This document shows positions 42,995 through 51,980 of a stretch of DNA of 64,000 nt, one piece after another. Under the pieces are notes generated by a model, which made no database searches, was not told the DNA's origin, and worked only from the letters and a program-made list of their open reading frames with translations. The position numbers and the translations under genes are program-made. This DNA comes from Treponema sp. (GTDB taxonomy: Bacteria > Spirochaetota > Spirochaetia > Treponematales > Treponemataceae): assembly GCA_024402565.1 (NCBI GenBank), contig JAKSTM010000007.1, positions 1 to 64,000 of the forward strand, written 5' to 3'. Each line of letters starts with the position of its first letter. Position 1 is the stretch's first letter.

Positions 42995-43036
42995 AATACT
43001 ACACAAAAGATTATTAATAATCTTTTGTGTAGTATT
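42995..43036. promoter_or_regulatory. 42-bp perfect palindrome
   Basis: The bases from 42995 to 43036 equal their own reverse complement with no unpaired centre. Halves begin AATACTACACAAAAG. It lies between the acylphosphatase gene and the MGMT gene, immediately before the AGAGGAAA ribosome site of the latter. As RNA it would form a long hairpin; as DNA it could be a cruciform or a binding site. There is no T-run, so it is not a typical terminator. Confidence 0.8.
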
Positions 43037-43126
43037 TCTTATATCTGTTATATCGTTCTGTATTCATTCTTTTATGATAACAGGAAACATCAAAATAACA
43101 ATAAAGCAATGATTTAATCGTATTAT

Positions 43127-43408
43127 TTACCAGCCTCTTTCGTGGAATTCCCATTCATTTGATTCCAGAGGGATGGTTCTGCAATCCATATTTTCAATCA
43201 TTACATAATTACGACCTTCCAGATAAGCAATGAGCCTGTCGATTTTATCTTCAGCCCCCTGCACTTCCATTTCCACAGTTCCATCTTCCAGATTCTGAAC
43301 CCAGCCTGTAAGTCCTACCGAGTCTGCAAAATTTTTTGAATGCCATCTAAATCCAACACCCTGAACGCGACCTGAAAAGATAATATGTTTTCTGATTTTA
43401 TCGGACAT
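43127..43408 (-). CDS. acyP: Acylphosphatase
   Basis: 93 residues, the standard length. The signature GRVQGVGFRWH holds the catalytic R21, and GWVQNLEDG holds N39. The enzyme hydrolyses acyl phosphates such as acetyl phosphate or carbamoyl phosphate. It is followed downstream by the palindrome and the MGMT gene, which may be on the same transcript. Confidence 0.95.
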   Translation of the reverse strand: MSDKIRKHIIFSGRVQGVGFRWHSKNFADSVGLTGWVQNLEDGTVEMEVQGAEDKIDRLIAYLEGRNYVMIENMDCRTIPLESNEWEFHERGW

Positions 43409-43501
43409 AGTTTTTCTCCAAATATGATTATACTGATAACTTGAACATGTCTTCCATAAAAACTAATATATCTGAAATTAAGAAATTCAAGAGGGAAAAA
43501 A

Positions 43502-43918
43502 ATGACTTTACAGAAAAAACTTGATGACGCCGTAGCTTATCTCAAAACTTTGGATTTAGCAGGAATTGAACCTGGAAAATATCAGGTAAATGATGATTTT
43601 TACTATTCAATTCAGGAATATGAAACAAAAAAAATTGAAGACTGCAAATTTGAATCTCACAAAAATTATGCAGACATTCAGATGATTATCAGCGGAAGAG
43701 AAGCAATTGATATTGCCCCCATCGCCTGCTGCACAGTAAAAACAGAATACAACGAAACAAAAGATGTTATGTTTTGGAACGATGCAGAAACAATGGCCCG
43801 TATGGAACTCACTGCAGGCAGTTACGCAATTTACTTACCTGATGTAGCCCACAAACCAGGAATTGCTGTTTCTACATCTGAAAAAGTTAAAAAGTGCGTT
43901 GGTAAGGTTAGAATTTAG
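43502..43918 (+). CDS. YhcH/YjgK/YiaL family sugar-related protein
   Basis: 138 residues, the usual single-domain cupin-like length. Motifs FESHKNYADIQMIISGRE and YLPDVAHKPG carry the histidines and acidic residues that bind a metal. Relatives act in sialic acid or anomeric sugar handling. No sialic acid genes are near; it may serve the galactoside or glucoside metabolism encoded further left. A GAGGG box precedes the ATG. Confidence 0.88.
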   Translation: MTLQKKLDDAVAYLKTLDLAGIEPGKYQVNDDFYYSIQEYETKKIEDCKFESHKNYADIQMIISGREAIDIAPIACCTVKTEYNETKDVMFWNDAETMARMELTAGSYAIYLPDVAHKPGIAVSTSEKVKKCVGKVRI

Positions 43919-43963
43919 GTTTTGCCAATCGTAATTCCTATTCCAGCAGTTCGGACAGTGATT

Positions 43964-44821
43964 TCATTTTACTGTCCATTCCATCCTGCCAACAGTAAAC
44001 GGCAGGTGGTCAAACTTTTCAGTTCCTGTATGAACAAAGCCATGGTATTCGTAAAAGTTTTTGATGATCCAGCTTTCTTCAATTATTCCAATACGGATTT
44101 TATCTGCACCAAGTTCTTTTACCTTCTGTTTACAAAAATCTACAAGGCGGCCACCATAAGCACAGTGACGATTCTCAGGCAAAACAGCAAGATTGTTCAA
44201 ATCATAGTGACCTTCAGGCTGCTTAGCCAGTGAAACATAACCCACCAATTTGTCGTCTTCAAAAAGACCATACATCAAAAAGCCCCAGTTATAATAATTC
44301 TGAAGTTTTTCCATTGGCATAAAGCTTGTGTGACCCGGACAGTTTTCTTTTGTAAAGCCCATATTTACTGCCACAGTGGCAAAACTTTTGTGAATCAAAT
44401 CCAGAACCATAGGTAATTCGTCTTTTGTAATCTGACGGATTGTAATTTCAGAATCTACTGTTCCAATCTGAAAATCATCTTCATAAATAATGCGGCCAAC
44501 ATAGTCGGTGTGAACAATATCATAGCGAACGTTATATTTATCCAGAAGCTCGGTAATCACGGCTGTGTGCTTTTTCATTTCTTCAGGGCAGTCAATTTTG
44601 AACCAGGTAATTGGTGTTACTCCGCCCTTAAAATCATCTTCGTAAAAAGGTGGAATTGGCAGATTTGCACGGAACCATTCATCTTCGGCACGAAAAGCTG
44701 CTTCATCCTCCGCAGAAAAAATTCCGTCGCGGATACGTCGCCAGCAAAGTGCAAAAAGTCCAGCAGGTTTTCCTGTCTTAAAAGCAATTTCCTTGCCCTG
44801 GATTCTCATATACTTTGGCAT
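43964..44821 (-). CDS. GNAT family acetyltransferase with N-terminal extension
   Basis: 285 residues. The first 120 resemble the Cys/His-poor region of GNATs that act on small molecules, and the GNAT core (about 140-285) has NLAVLPENRHCAYGGRLVDF as acetyl-CoA loop and NFYEYHGFVHTG near the end. Substrate unknown. It converges with the YhcH gene, the two stops being 45 bases apart. Confidence 0.85.
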   Translation of the reverse strand: MPKYMRIQGKEIAFKTGKPAGLFALCWRRIRDGIFSAEDEAAFRAEDEWFRANLPIPPFYEDDFKGGVTPITWFKIDCPEEMKKHTAVITELLDKYNVRYDIVHTDYVGRIIYEDDFQIGTVDSEITIRQITKDELPMVLDLIHKSFATVAVNMGFTKENCPGHTSFMPMEKLQNYYNWGFLMYGLFEDDKLVGYVSLAKQPEGHYDLNNLAVLPENRHCAYGGRLVDFCKQKVKELGADKIRIGIIEESWIIKNFYEYHGFVHTGTEKFDHLPFTVGRMEWTVK

Positions 44822-45000
44822 TTTTTTACTCCCTGATACAATATTCTACAAAACCGTTAGAAAAAATACATTAATGTTGTGCTTTAATTTTCAAAAAATC
44901 TGAGCTCTTTCAGAATACAAAACTCTACTCCCCGTAGATTTACTATGCATAGATTATATCTTAGTATTTACTCAAGAAAACACAAAACGGGAGATGAAAA

Positions 45001-45675
45001 ATGAAAATTCTTGTTTTAAATGGAAGTCCAAAAACTAAAAGCGACACAATGGTTCTCACAAATGCTTTTTTAAAAGGAATTGAAAAAACTGGTTCACACG
45101 AAATTCATGTAATTGATGTAATCAAAAAAAATATTGCCCCATGCAAAGGGTGTTTTGGCTGCTGGCAGACTGGAAACGGCCAGTGCGTGATTGATGATGA
45201 TCAGAACGAAATCCTGAGACTTTACCCTGAAATGGATTTAATAATCTGGAGCTTCCCACTCTATTGCTACGGAATGCCTGGACACCTTAAGTCCGTTCTA
45301 GACAGGACAATTCCTCTCATTCAAAAGAAGATGGAAGTTGTAGATGGAGTTACCCGCCATGTTGCAGGTGTGGATTTTTCTAAAATTCACGGAGTTGTTA
45401 TCTGCGGCTGCGGTTTCCCAAATTACGAACATAATTTTGAAGGCATTCAGCGTCAGTGCGAACTTGCTTTGGGAAACCCGCTTCAGATTTATGTTCCAGA
45501 AACTCCTCTTCTAAATATTCCAGGAGCTGAGCCTGTTGCAAAACCAAAAAGAGAAGCCTTTGAACTGGCCGGTGAAGAATATGCAAAATCCTTTGCCTTA
45601 AAACCAGAAACAATAGAAAACCTTCAAAGCCTTATGATTCCAAAAGATGAATATATTAAAGGAGTAAATTCATAA
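45001..45675 (+). CDS. Flavodoxin family NAD(P)H oxidoreductase
   Basis: 224 residues. The FMN phosphate loop NGSPKTKSDT is at 7-16, and the cysteine pair CKGCFGC and the substrate strand FPLYCYGMPGHLKSVLDR are typical of NADPH-dependent FMN/quinone reductases. It is followed after 1 base by an XRE regulator whose C-terminus resembles superoxide reductase, which suggests a redox-response pair. The upstream region has the short palindrome CTATGCATAG. Confidence 0.88.
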   Translation: MKILVLNGSPKTKSDTMVLTNAFLKGIEKTGSHEIHVIDVIKKNIAPCKGCFGCWQTGNGQCVIDDDQNEILRLYPEMDLIIWSFPLYCYGMPGHLKSVLDRTIPLIQKKMEVVDGVTRHVAGVDFSKIHGVVICGCGFPNYEHNFEGIQRQCELALGNPLQIYVPETPLLNIPGAEPVAKPKREAFELAGEEYAKSFALKPETIENLQSLMIPKDEYIKGVNS

Positions 45676-45676
45676 A

Positions 45677-46261
45677 ATGAATCCTGAAAAAACCGGACAG
45701 ATAATCAAAAATGCCCGTAAAAAGAAAGGTATGACACAAAAACAGCTGGCCGAAGCAATTTCGGTTACAGATAAAGCAGTTTGTAAATGGGAAAGAGGCC
45801 ACGGATGCCCGGACATTACACTTCTTTCCCAATTAAGCAAAGTTCTGGAAATTGATATACAAAGCATTCTTCGAGGAGAACTGGTAAAAAACAAAAGCAT
45901 TGCAGGAAATATGAACCGAATAAAATTTTATCGTTGCCCTACCTGTGGAAATCTTGTAACCAGTGTAAAAGAAATTGAAATTAGCTGCTGCGGAAACAAA
46001 CTTTCCTTTGCAGAAGCTCATCAGACAGAAGATCCCAAATATAACCCTATTATAAAAGAATTTGACGGTCAGTATTCAGTAAGTTTTAACCATCCCATGA
46101 CAAAAGAAGATTACATTGCCCACATCATTACCGTTCGGTACGACAAAATTCTGGTTGTAAATCTATATGCCGAACAGGAAGCGATTGTGACACTTCCACA
46201 GATTGCAGGACTTCACATGTACTTGATTACAAGCCGTGACGGTCTGATTACGATACAGTAA
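45677..46261 (+). CDS. XRE regulator fused to superoxide-reductase-like domain
   Basis: 194 residues. An XRE helix-turn-helix (about 8-65, MTQKQLAEAISVTDKAVCKW) is followed by a desulforedoxin-like iron knot (CPTCG...SCCG, about 88-112). Then comes a superoxide-reductase-like sandwich (NHPMTKEDYIAHIITV, about 140-155, then LYAEQEAIVTLP). The last Cys and His ligands of the catalytic iron site are absent (ITSRDGLITIQ end). It is likely a redox or iron sensor rather than an enzyme. It is translationally coupled to the flavodoxin gene. Confidence 0.8.
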   Translation: MNPEKTGQIIKNARKKKGMTQKQLAEAISVTDKAVCKWERGHGCPDITLLSQLSKVLEIDIQSILRGELVKNKSIAGNMNRIKFYRCPTCGNLVTSVKEIEISCCGNKLSFAEAHQTEDPKYNPIIKEFDGQYSVSFNHPMTKEDYIAHIITVRYDKILVVNLYAEQEAIVTLPQIAGLHMYLITSRDGLITIQ

Positions 46262-47657
46262 AAAATCTATAGAAAGTCTGTGCTTTAAATGTTGCAGAAC
46301 CATCCCACTTTGTATATTCGGTGTCTTCCAGATAGGTCATACCAAGTTTTTCCATAACTCTTCGGCTGCCAATGTTGTCTACAGCAAAAGTTCCGGCAAT
46401 TTCTTTTACATCTCTTGTACTGCGAGCATATTCCAGAATTTTTTCCATAGCTTCAGTAGTAATTCCTTTTCCCCACATATCACTGCGTATATCGTAACCA
46501 ATACTCCAGACTTCAGTTTCCGGATGATGTGAGTGATATATACCACCACTACCAATCATTTCCCCGGTTTCTTTCCAGACAATGCCGTAATCCAGATCAT
46601 CAGCATTTTTGTACATAGAGTTTACCCAGTCTACACCGTCTGCCGTACTTGTGTATTTTGAAAAAAGCATGAACTTGGCTGTTTTTTCATCGCCACACCA
46701 TTTGTAAACTGCTTCAAGGTCTGTAAATTTTATTGGACGCAAAATAAGTCGTTCTGTTTCCAATACAGGAGTTTTTTCTATGTAAGGATGATCGGTCAAC
46801 GCATAATTAATCCAGTCTGTAAGTCCACGAGGAAGACGCTGATCCATGCAAGTCCCATCATCAAACATCAGGTTGCAGTGCATAGGATTTACAAGACAGT
46901 GCTGTCCCATTTCTTTTCCAAAGTTGATTGATGCAATACCTTTGTCACCGTTGTAAACCCAGTCTGGAGTGAAAATAAAACTGTTCTTCATTTTTTCAAG
47001 GCGAGGTAACCGTGGAACAACTGCACCTTCATAATCATTAAATTCATCCCGCTTGCCCATTGCAAAAAACAAATGAACGTTATTTGCATCCCACTGATCG
47101 ATAACAGAATCAGATGGAATATCATCGGCACCAACAGGAATCAAAATATTAAAGAAAGAAGGATATTTTTCTGCCATCAGGTAAACCATTGCAGCCCCAG
47201 CAGAATTTCCCCAGAGGAGCTTTTTGTTTACGCCACCGTTGGCAGCAGTATGTTTTTTTGTGAATTCATTAATCAAATCATAAAGAGGATTTATATAATC
47301 TTCGCTCCAGGAATCAACAATTTCGCCATCATCATTTCGTTTTTCATTGGCAAGAGGAACGAGAATATATGCACCGCCAAAGCTCTTCTGATATTTTTCT
47401 GTTGCAAAGAATTCAGCTCCGGTGTAATTAATACAGACATCGCCTTCCATTGCGTTTGTGTAGCCGTGAAGAAAAATGAATACAGGATAGCTTTTTCCTT
47501 TTTCAAATCCATTTTCCGTTGGGTCAAAAAAATAATAATTCATTCCACAGGCGGTATCTTTTTTAAACAGATGAAAATACTCTCCCACTTTATAAGTTGG
47601 GGCTTTAGAAATAAAAGCACCTTGTGGAATTTCCTTTGTCCAATCAGTATTTTTCAT
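46248..47657 (-). CDS. Alpha/beta hydrolase fused to GNAT acetyltransferase
   Basis: 469 residues. The first 295 form an esterase/PHB-depolymerase-like hydrolase with FIFLHGYTNA as oxyanion strand, the nucleophile serine in WGNSAGAAMVY (about 149-159) and a histidine in GQHCLVNPMHC. From about 300 a RimJ/RimL-type GNAT begins with LETERLILRPIKFTD and ends with RRVMEKLGMTYLEDTEY. The two activities in one chain suggest deacylation and acetylation of one substrate class. It has no signal peptide. The stop overlaps the end of the convergent regulator gene by 14 bases. Confidence 0.85.
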   Translation of the reverse strand: MKNTDWTKEIPQGAFISKAPTYKVGEYFHLFKKDTACGMNYYFFDPTENGFEKGKSYPVFIFLHGYTNAMEGDVCINYTGAEFFATEKYQKSFGGAYILVPLANEKRNDDGEIVDSWSEDYINPLYDLINEFTKKHTAANGGVNKKLLWGNSAGAAMVYLMAEKYPSFFNILIPVGADDIPSDSVIDQWDANNVHLFFAMGKRDEFNDYEGAVVPRLPRLEKMKNSFIFTPDWVYNGDKGIASINFGKEMGQHCLVNPMHCNLMFDDGTCMDQRLPRGLTDWINYALTDHPYIEKTPVLETERLILRPIKFTDLEAVYKWCGDEKTAKFMLFSKYTSTADGVDWVNSMYKNADDLDYGIVWKETGEMIGSGGIYHSHHPETEVWSIGYDIRSDMWGKGITTEAMEKILEYARSTRDVKEIAGTFAVDNIGSRRVMEKLGMTYLEDTEYTKWDGSATFKAQTFYRFFTVS

Positions 47658-47756
47658 TTATACCTCCTGTTATATAAATAAATTATAATTTTTTTTGAAA
47701 AATAATCTGTAAAGTTATGCTTTAAGTATTAATTGAATAAATATAAATAACATACC

Positions 47757-48470
47757 TTATAGCATTTCTTTTTCACGGCAAAATTTAATAGCGGGAATAA
47801 ACTTTTCTATTTCTTCTAATTTATAACCCATCTTTAAAAGGTATAATTGTCCTGCCGCCATTTTTGCCTGTAAAAGTAATTTACGTATTTCAGGATCAAT
47901 GCCTGAACCTAAATTATCTTCAGTTAATAATACGTAAGCCCTTGCTATATCATATTCTTTGGGACCATGACACAGATTCATAAAATCAATTACTAATATT
48001 CTTTCACTATCTTCTGAAGTACGAAGTAAATTTCCAAAATGAAAATCCCCATGACATAAATATTCACCATCCGGTAAATCCTCTGTCTTAGGATAACCAA
48101 AATAATTTAAATAATCTTTATAAGATATACATTCTTTAGAAGTGTGATTAATAAAATCTTTGTGAAGGAAAGCAAGACTTTCTATACGTTTTTCAACATA
48201 TTCCATATTCTGAATATTTGTCATTACTTCTTGTAGTAGGTCATGGCCGAATATTTTTTCATAAACAATACCAGTTCGACCTTCCGATACTTCATCAAGT
48301 ATTTCATAAACCTTCGGTGAAGAAATTCCCAATTTATTTATCAATCGGGAATTATCAAATTCCCTTCTAATATTTTCGACAGGATATCCTGATTTAAAAA
48401 GTTTTAGGACTTTCCCATTTTCATAATCAAAAATTTCTGCCGTATTTCCTACTGCAATTTTAGTCATCAT
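47757..48470 (-). CDS. Aminoglycoside phosphotransferase-like kinase
   Basis: 237 residues with protein-kinase-like APH fold. The catalytic loop CHGDFHFGN (about 139-147) and the metal-binding aspartate in LVIDFMNLCHGP (about 162) are intact. A short N-lobe starts with GNTAEIFDYENGKVLKL. Family members phosphorylate small molecules such as aminoglycosides, choline or fructosamine. The substrate here is unknown. It lies behind the TRAP operon terminator. Confidence 0.85.
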   Translation of the reverse strand: MMTKIAVGNTAEIFDYENGKVLKLFKSGYPVENIRREFDNSRLINKLGISSPKVYEILDEVSEGRTGIVYEKIFGHDLLQEVMTNIQNMEYVEKRIESLAFLHKDFINHTSKECISYKDYLNYFGYPKTEDLPDGEYLCHGDFHFGNLLRTSEDSERILVIDFMNLCHGPKEYDIARAYVLLTEDNLGSGIDPEIRKLLLQAKMAAGQLYLLKMGYKLEEIEKFIPAIKFCREKEML

Positions 48471-48548
48471 TTACTCTTTCTCCAAAATACTTTTCTTTTA
48501 TTATTAATCAAAAAACGGAATTATCCAATAAATTATTTCTTTAAAATA

Positions 48549-48596
48549 GAAAACCCCAAAAAAACATAATCATGAATTTTCGGGGTTTTCTAACAA
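48549..48596 (-). terminator. Rho-independent terminator after the TRAP operon
   Basis: Read leftward from the end of the TRAP permease-binding protein gene, AAAACCCC (48582-48589) pairs with GGGGTTTT (48550-48557). The inner A/T stretches lengthen the stem. The following bases CTATTTTA are T-rich. Confidence 0.75.
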
Positions 48597-48608
48597 TTTA
48601 TTATTTAT

Positions 48609-51600
48609 TTATCTGGCAAATGCGTTTACAAGTTTTTCAACTTCTTTGGCATCGAATCCGTCTTTATTGATAAGCTGATTTTTGTACCAGTCTGCAACTC
48701 CGCTGGAAGCCTTCTTGAAGCTTTCAACATCAACTTCGTCTGCGTGAACAACTTTCAGAGTACCAGATTCTTCCCAGTCTCTGATTAATTCATCACATTC
48801 GTAGCGGTTGATCATACGCTGGTATTCAACAGCTTTCTTAGCGTTAGCTTCTACGATTTCTTTCTGAGCCGGTGTAAGAGCATCCCATGCTTTTCCGTTC
48901 ATACAGAAGAACAGACAGTCGTAGTAAGCATTCCATTCAGAAACGTATTTCTGAACTTCCTGAACTGATGCAGAAGCAATGGCTGGGAGAGGATTTTCCT
49001 GTCCTTCAACTGTGTTCTGCTGGAGGGCTGTGTATGTTTCACCCCAGTTCATGTTTGTTGCGTTTGCACCCCAAGCTGCATAACTCTGCATAAGGAGGTT
49101 TGAACCTGCAACACGGATCTTAAGTCCCTTAAGGTCATTTACAGATTTTACAGGACGTTTTGAGTTTGTAAGCTGGCGGAATCCGTTTTCAGCAATACCG
49201 AAACAGTGAAGTCCTTTTTCTTCAAGGATCTTCTTGAGGAGGTCACCTGCTTCACCGTCGAATTTTGCATCAACGTCATCATAGTCATCATAGATGTACG
49301 GAAGAGAAACAACGTTGAAGCGGTCATCGAATGCTGAATAAATCAGGTTCGAGTGCATTGAAAGCTGCAACGGGTTACCAGACATCAAAGAAGTAATTCC
49401 GTCTTTCTGGTTTCCGTTTGTAAGCTGGTCAGAGAATCCGTCTACTACAACTTTAACTTTTCCGCCTGAAGCTTCTTTCATCAAAGCACCGAAGTAACGT
49501 CCGGCCTTTGCCCATGTTGAAGTTTCACCTGTTGAACATGCAAAGTGCCATGTCTGGTCTGTCCATGAAACATCCCCTGTAACGGCATCTTTTGAAGCAT
49601 CGTATTTTTCTGCATCATAAGCTGCAATCTTTGCTTTTGTGAAACCGTTTCCGGCAAAAGCGTTTACAAGAGTTTCAACTTCGTCAGCATCAAATCCATC
49701 TTTGTTGATAAGCTGGTTTTTATACCAGTCAATTACACCGCTTGAAGCGTTCTTGAAACTTTCCATATCAACATCTTCAGCATGTGTAACTTTAAGCTTT
49801 CCACTGTTTTCCCAGTCTTTGATCAGTTCGTCACATTCGTAACGGTTGATCATACGCTGATAATCAACAGCACGTTTAGCATTTTCTTCTACAACAACTT
49901 TCTGATCATCTGTCAAAGAATCCCAGGCTTTACCGTTCATACAGAAGAAGAGACAGTCATAGTAAGCGTTCCATTCAGAAACATATTTCTGAACTTCCTG
50001 AACAGAAGCAGATGCAATGGCAGGAAGAGGATTTTCCTGACCTTCTACAGTATTCTGCTGGAGAGCTGTATAAGTTTCACCCCAGTTCATGTTTGTTGCA
50101 TTTGCACCCCATGCAGCATAGCTCTGCATAAGGAGATTTGAACCTGCAACACGGATCTTAAGACCTTTCAAATCATCAACTGATTTAACTTCGCGTTTTG
50201 AGTTAGTAAGCTGGCGGAATCCGTTTTCGGCAATACCGAAACAGTGAAGTCCCTTTTCTTCAAGAATAGCTTTAAGGAGGTCACCTGCTTCACCATCGAA
50301 CTTAGCATCTACATCATTGTAGTCTTCGTAGATATATGGAAGAGAAACAACGTTGAAGCGGTCATCGAATGCTGAGTAAATCAGGTTCGAGTGCATAGAA
50401 AGCTGAAGTGGATTTCCCTGAATAAGAGATGTAATACCGTCTTTCTGGTTTCCGTTTGTAAGCTGGTCAGAGAATCCGTCTACTACAACTTTTACTTTTC
50501 CGCCTGTTGCTTCCTTCATAAGAGCACCGAAGTAACGTCCGGCTTTTGCCCAAGTTGAAGTTTCACCTGTTGAACATGCAAAGTGCCATGTCATTTCAGG
50601 CCATTCAGTTGTACCTTTGAATACATCTTTAGAAGCATCATATTTTTCTGCATCATAAAGAGCAATTTCACTCTTATTAAGATTTTCAGAAGTTACTTTT
50701 TTAACCGTTGTTTTTCTTGGGGAATATGTATAACCAAGAAGAACAACGAGACATGCAATTACCATTGGAACAACAGCTTTTGAAGTGTCATGCAAAGTAA
50801 CTTTGATTCCGTTCTTAAGTTTAACACCGATTGCTACGAACAAGTTTACACCAACAGGTGGAGTTACCTGACCAATAGCAAGGTTTACAGTTGTGAGAAC
50901 ACCAAAGAAAATTGGGTTGATTCCAAGTTTCTGGCAAACCGGGTACATAATCGGAATAAAGATGTACATAGCCGAGTTAGCATCAAGGAACAGACCTGCA
51001 ATAAGAAGGATGATATTTACAACCAGAAGGAAGATGTATTTGTTTGTTGAAACAGCAGACAGAACACCTTCAGCAGCGGCTGAAATACCGAACAGAGTAC
51101 AAACATAAGAGAACAGAGTAGCAGATGCAATAATGAGCATGATACTACCGGTTGTTTTTGCAGAATCAACAAAGATCTGGAAAAGTTCCTTAAGTTTGAT
51201 TTCTTTATAGATGAATACCCCAACAATAAGACCATAAACAGCAGCAACTGCAGCAGCTTCTGTTGGAGTAAAGATACCACCGTAAATACCACCAAGGATG
51301 ATTACAGGCATCAGAAGGCCCCAGAATGCATCCTTGAAAGAATCCCAGCGTTCTTTAGCAGTGTGTTTTTCACCGGAAGGCTGAATGTTCTTGCGTCTTA
51401 CTTCAATCATGATAACAACAATAAGAGCAAGACCAATCAGAATACCAGGAATAATACCTGCCATGAAAAGCTTACCAACGTTGTCACCTGTAATAGAAGC
51501 GTAAACAACGTATGCAATACTTGGCGGAATAACGATAGCAGTAGAACTGGCTGTTGCCATAAGGGCAGTTGCAAAGGCAGGAGAAAAACCTGCATCAATC

Positions 51601-51980
51601 ATTGCCGGAATAAGAACAATACCAAGAGCAGCTACAGTTGCAGGACCTGATCCTGAAATAGCACCAAAGAATACGGCAGTAATAACACTTACAATAGCAA
51701 TTCCACCTCTTCTGTGGCCAACAAGACTGTTAACGAATTTAACAAGACGTGTTGAAATACCGGCTTTAACCATGATATTTCCGGAAACAATGAAGAACGG
51801 AATAGCAAGAAGCAATGTCTTACTGATACCCGAATAAGTATTCATAGCAACAACAGAAAGACTCTGTCCTGTTGAAAGAATAGCGGCAGTAGCAGATGCA
51901 CCAAGACAGATAGCGATAGGTACATCAAGAAGAAGCAGTACAACGAATACAGCAAAAAGGATGATTGTTGTTGTAGTCAT
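48609..51980 (-). CDS. TRAP transporter large permease fused to two substrate-binding domains (DctM-DctP-DctP)
   Basis: 1123 residues. Residues 1-430 are a complete DctM-type permease with about 12 hydrophobic segments (SGSGPATVAALG and TPPVGVNLFVAIG motifs). After a short linker (SPRKTTVKKVTSENLNK) come two binding domains (about 437-785 and 786-1123). They differ at few positions and each has the DctP arginine motif LKGLKIRVAGSN and QQNTVEGQENP. No internal signal peptides exist, so the last permease helix must deliver both domains to the periplasm. The ATG overlaps the DctQ stop. The ligand is probably an organic acid. Confidence 0.92.
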   Translation of the reverse strand: MTTTTIILFAVFVVLLLLDVPIAICLGASATAAILSTGQSLSVVAMNTYSGISKTLLLAIPFFIVSGNIMVKAGISTRLVKFVNSLVGHRRGGIAIVSVITAVFFGAISGSGPATVAALGIVLIPAMIDAGFSPAFATALMATASSTAIVIPPSIAYVVYASITGDNVGKLFMAGIIPGILIGLALIVVIMIEVRRKNIQPSGEKHTAKERWDSFKDAFWGLLMPVIILGGIYGGIFTPTEAAAVAAVYGLIVGVFIYKEIKLKELFQIFVDSAKTTGSIMLIIASATLFSYVCTLFGISAAAEGVLSAVSTNKYIFLLVVNIILLIAGLFLDANSAMYIFIPIMYPVCQKLGINPIFFGVLTTVNLAIGQVTPPVGVNLFVAIGVKLKNGIKVTLHDTSKAVVPMVIACLVVLLGYTYSPRKTTVKKVTSENLNKSEIALYDAEKYDASKDVFKGTTEWPEMTWHFACSTGETSTWAKAGRYFGALMKEATGGKVKVVVDGFSDQLTNGNQKDGITSLIQGNPLQLSMHSNLIYSAFDDRFNVVSLPYIYEDYNDVDAKFDGEAGDLLKAILEEKGLHCFGIAENGFRQLTNSKREVKSVDDLKGLKIRVAGSNLLMQSYAAWGANATNMNWGETYTALQQNTVEGQENPLPAIASASVQEVQKYVSEWNAYYDCLFFCMNGKAWDSLTDDQKVVVEENAKRAVDYQRMINRYECDELIKDWENSGKLKVTHAEDVDMESFKNASSGVIDWYKNQLINKDGFDADEVETLVNAFAGNGFTKAKIAAYDAEKYDASKDAVTGDVSWTDQTWHFACSTGETSTWAKAGRYFGALMKEASGGKVKVVVDGFSDQLTNGNQKDGITSLMSGNPLQLSMHSNLIYSAFDDRFNVVSLPYIYDDYDDVDAKFDGEAGDLLKKILEEKGLHCFGIAENGFRQLTNSKRPVKSVNDLKGLKIRVAGSNLLMQSYAAWGANATNMNWGETYTALQQNTVEGQENPLPAIASASVQEVQKYVSEWNAYYDCLFFCMNGKAWDALTPAQKEIVEANAKKAVEYQRMINRYECDELIRDWEESGTLKVVHADEVDVESFKKASSGVADWYKNQLINKDGFDAKEVEKLVNAFAR
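48612..50670 (-). repeat. Tandem duplication of the DctP domain (1038-bp period)
   Basis: Two consecutive units of 346 codons. The phrase GAAGCATCRTATTTTTCTGC recurs at 49594 and 50632, exactly 1038 bp apart, and long stretches are nearly identical. The protein copies differ mainly in the linker and in a few surface positions. This keeps frame, so it is a fixed intragenic duplication rather than an assembly slip by frameshift; an assembly collapse or expansion cannot be excluded from sequence alone. Confidence 0.9.

Noticed and set aside
48612-50670. Tandem DctP copies as an assembly duplication
   Set aside because: Not fully excluded, but the copies differ at scattered positions, including the linker, and the frame is kept, so a true duplication is more likely.
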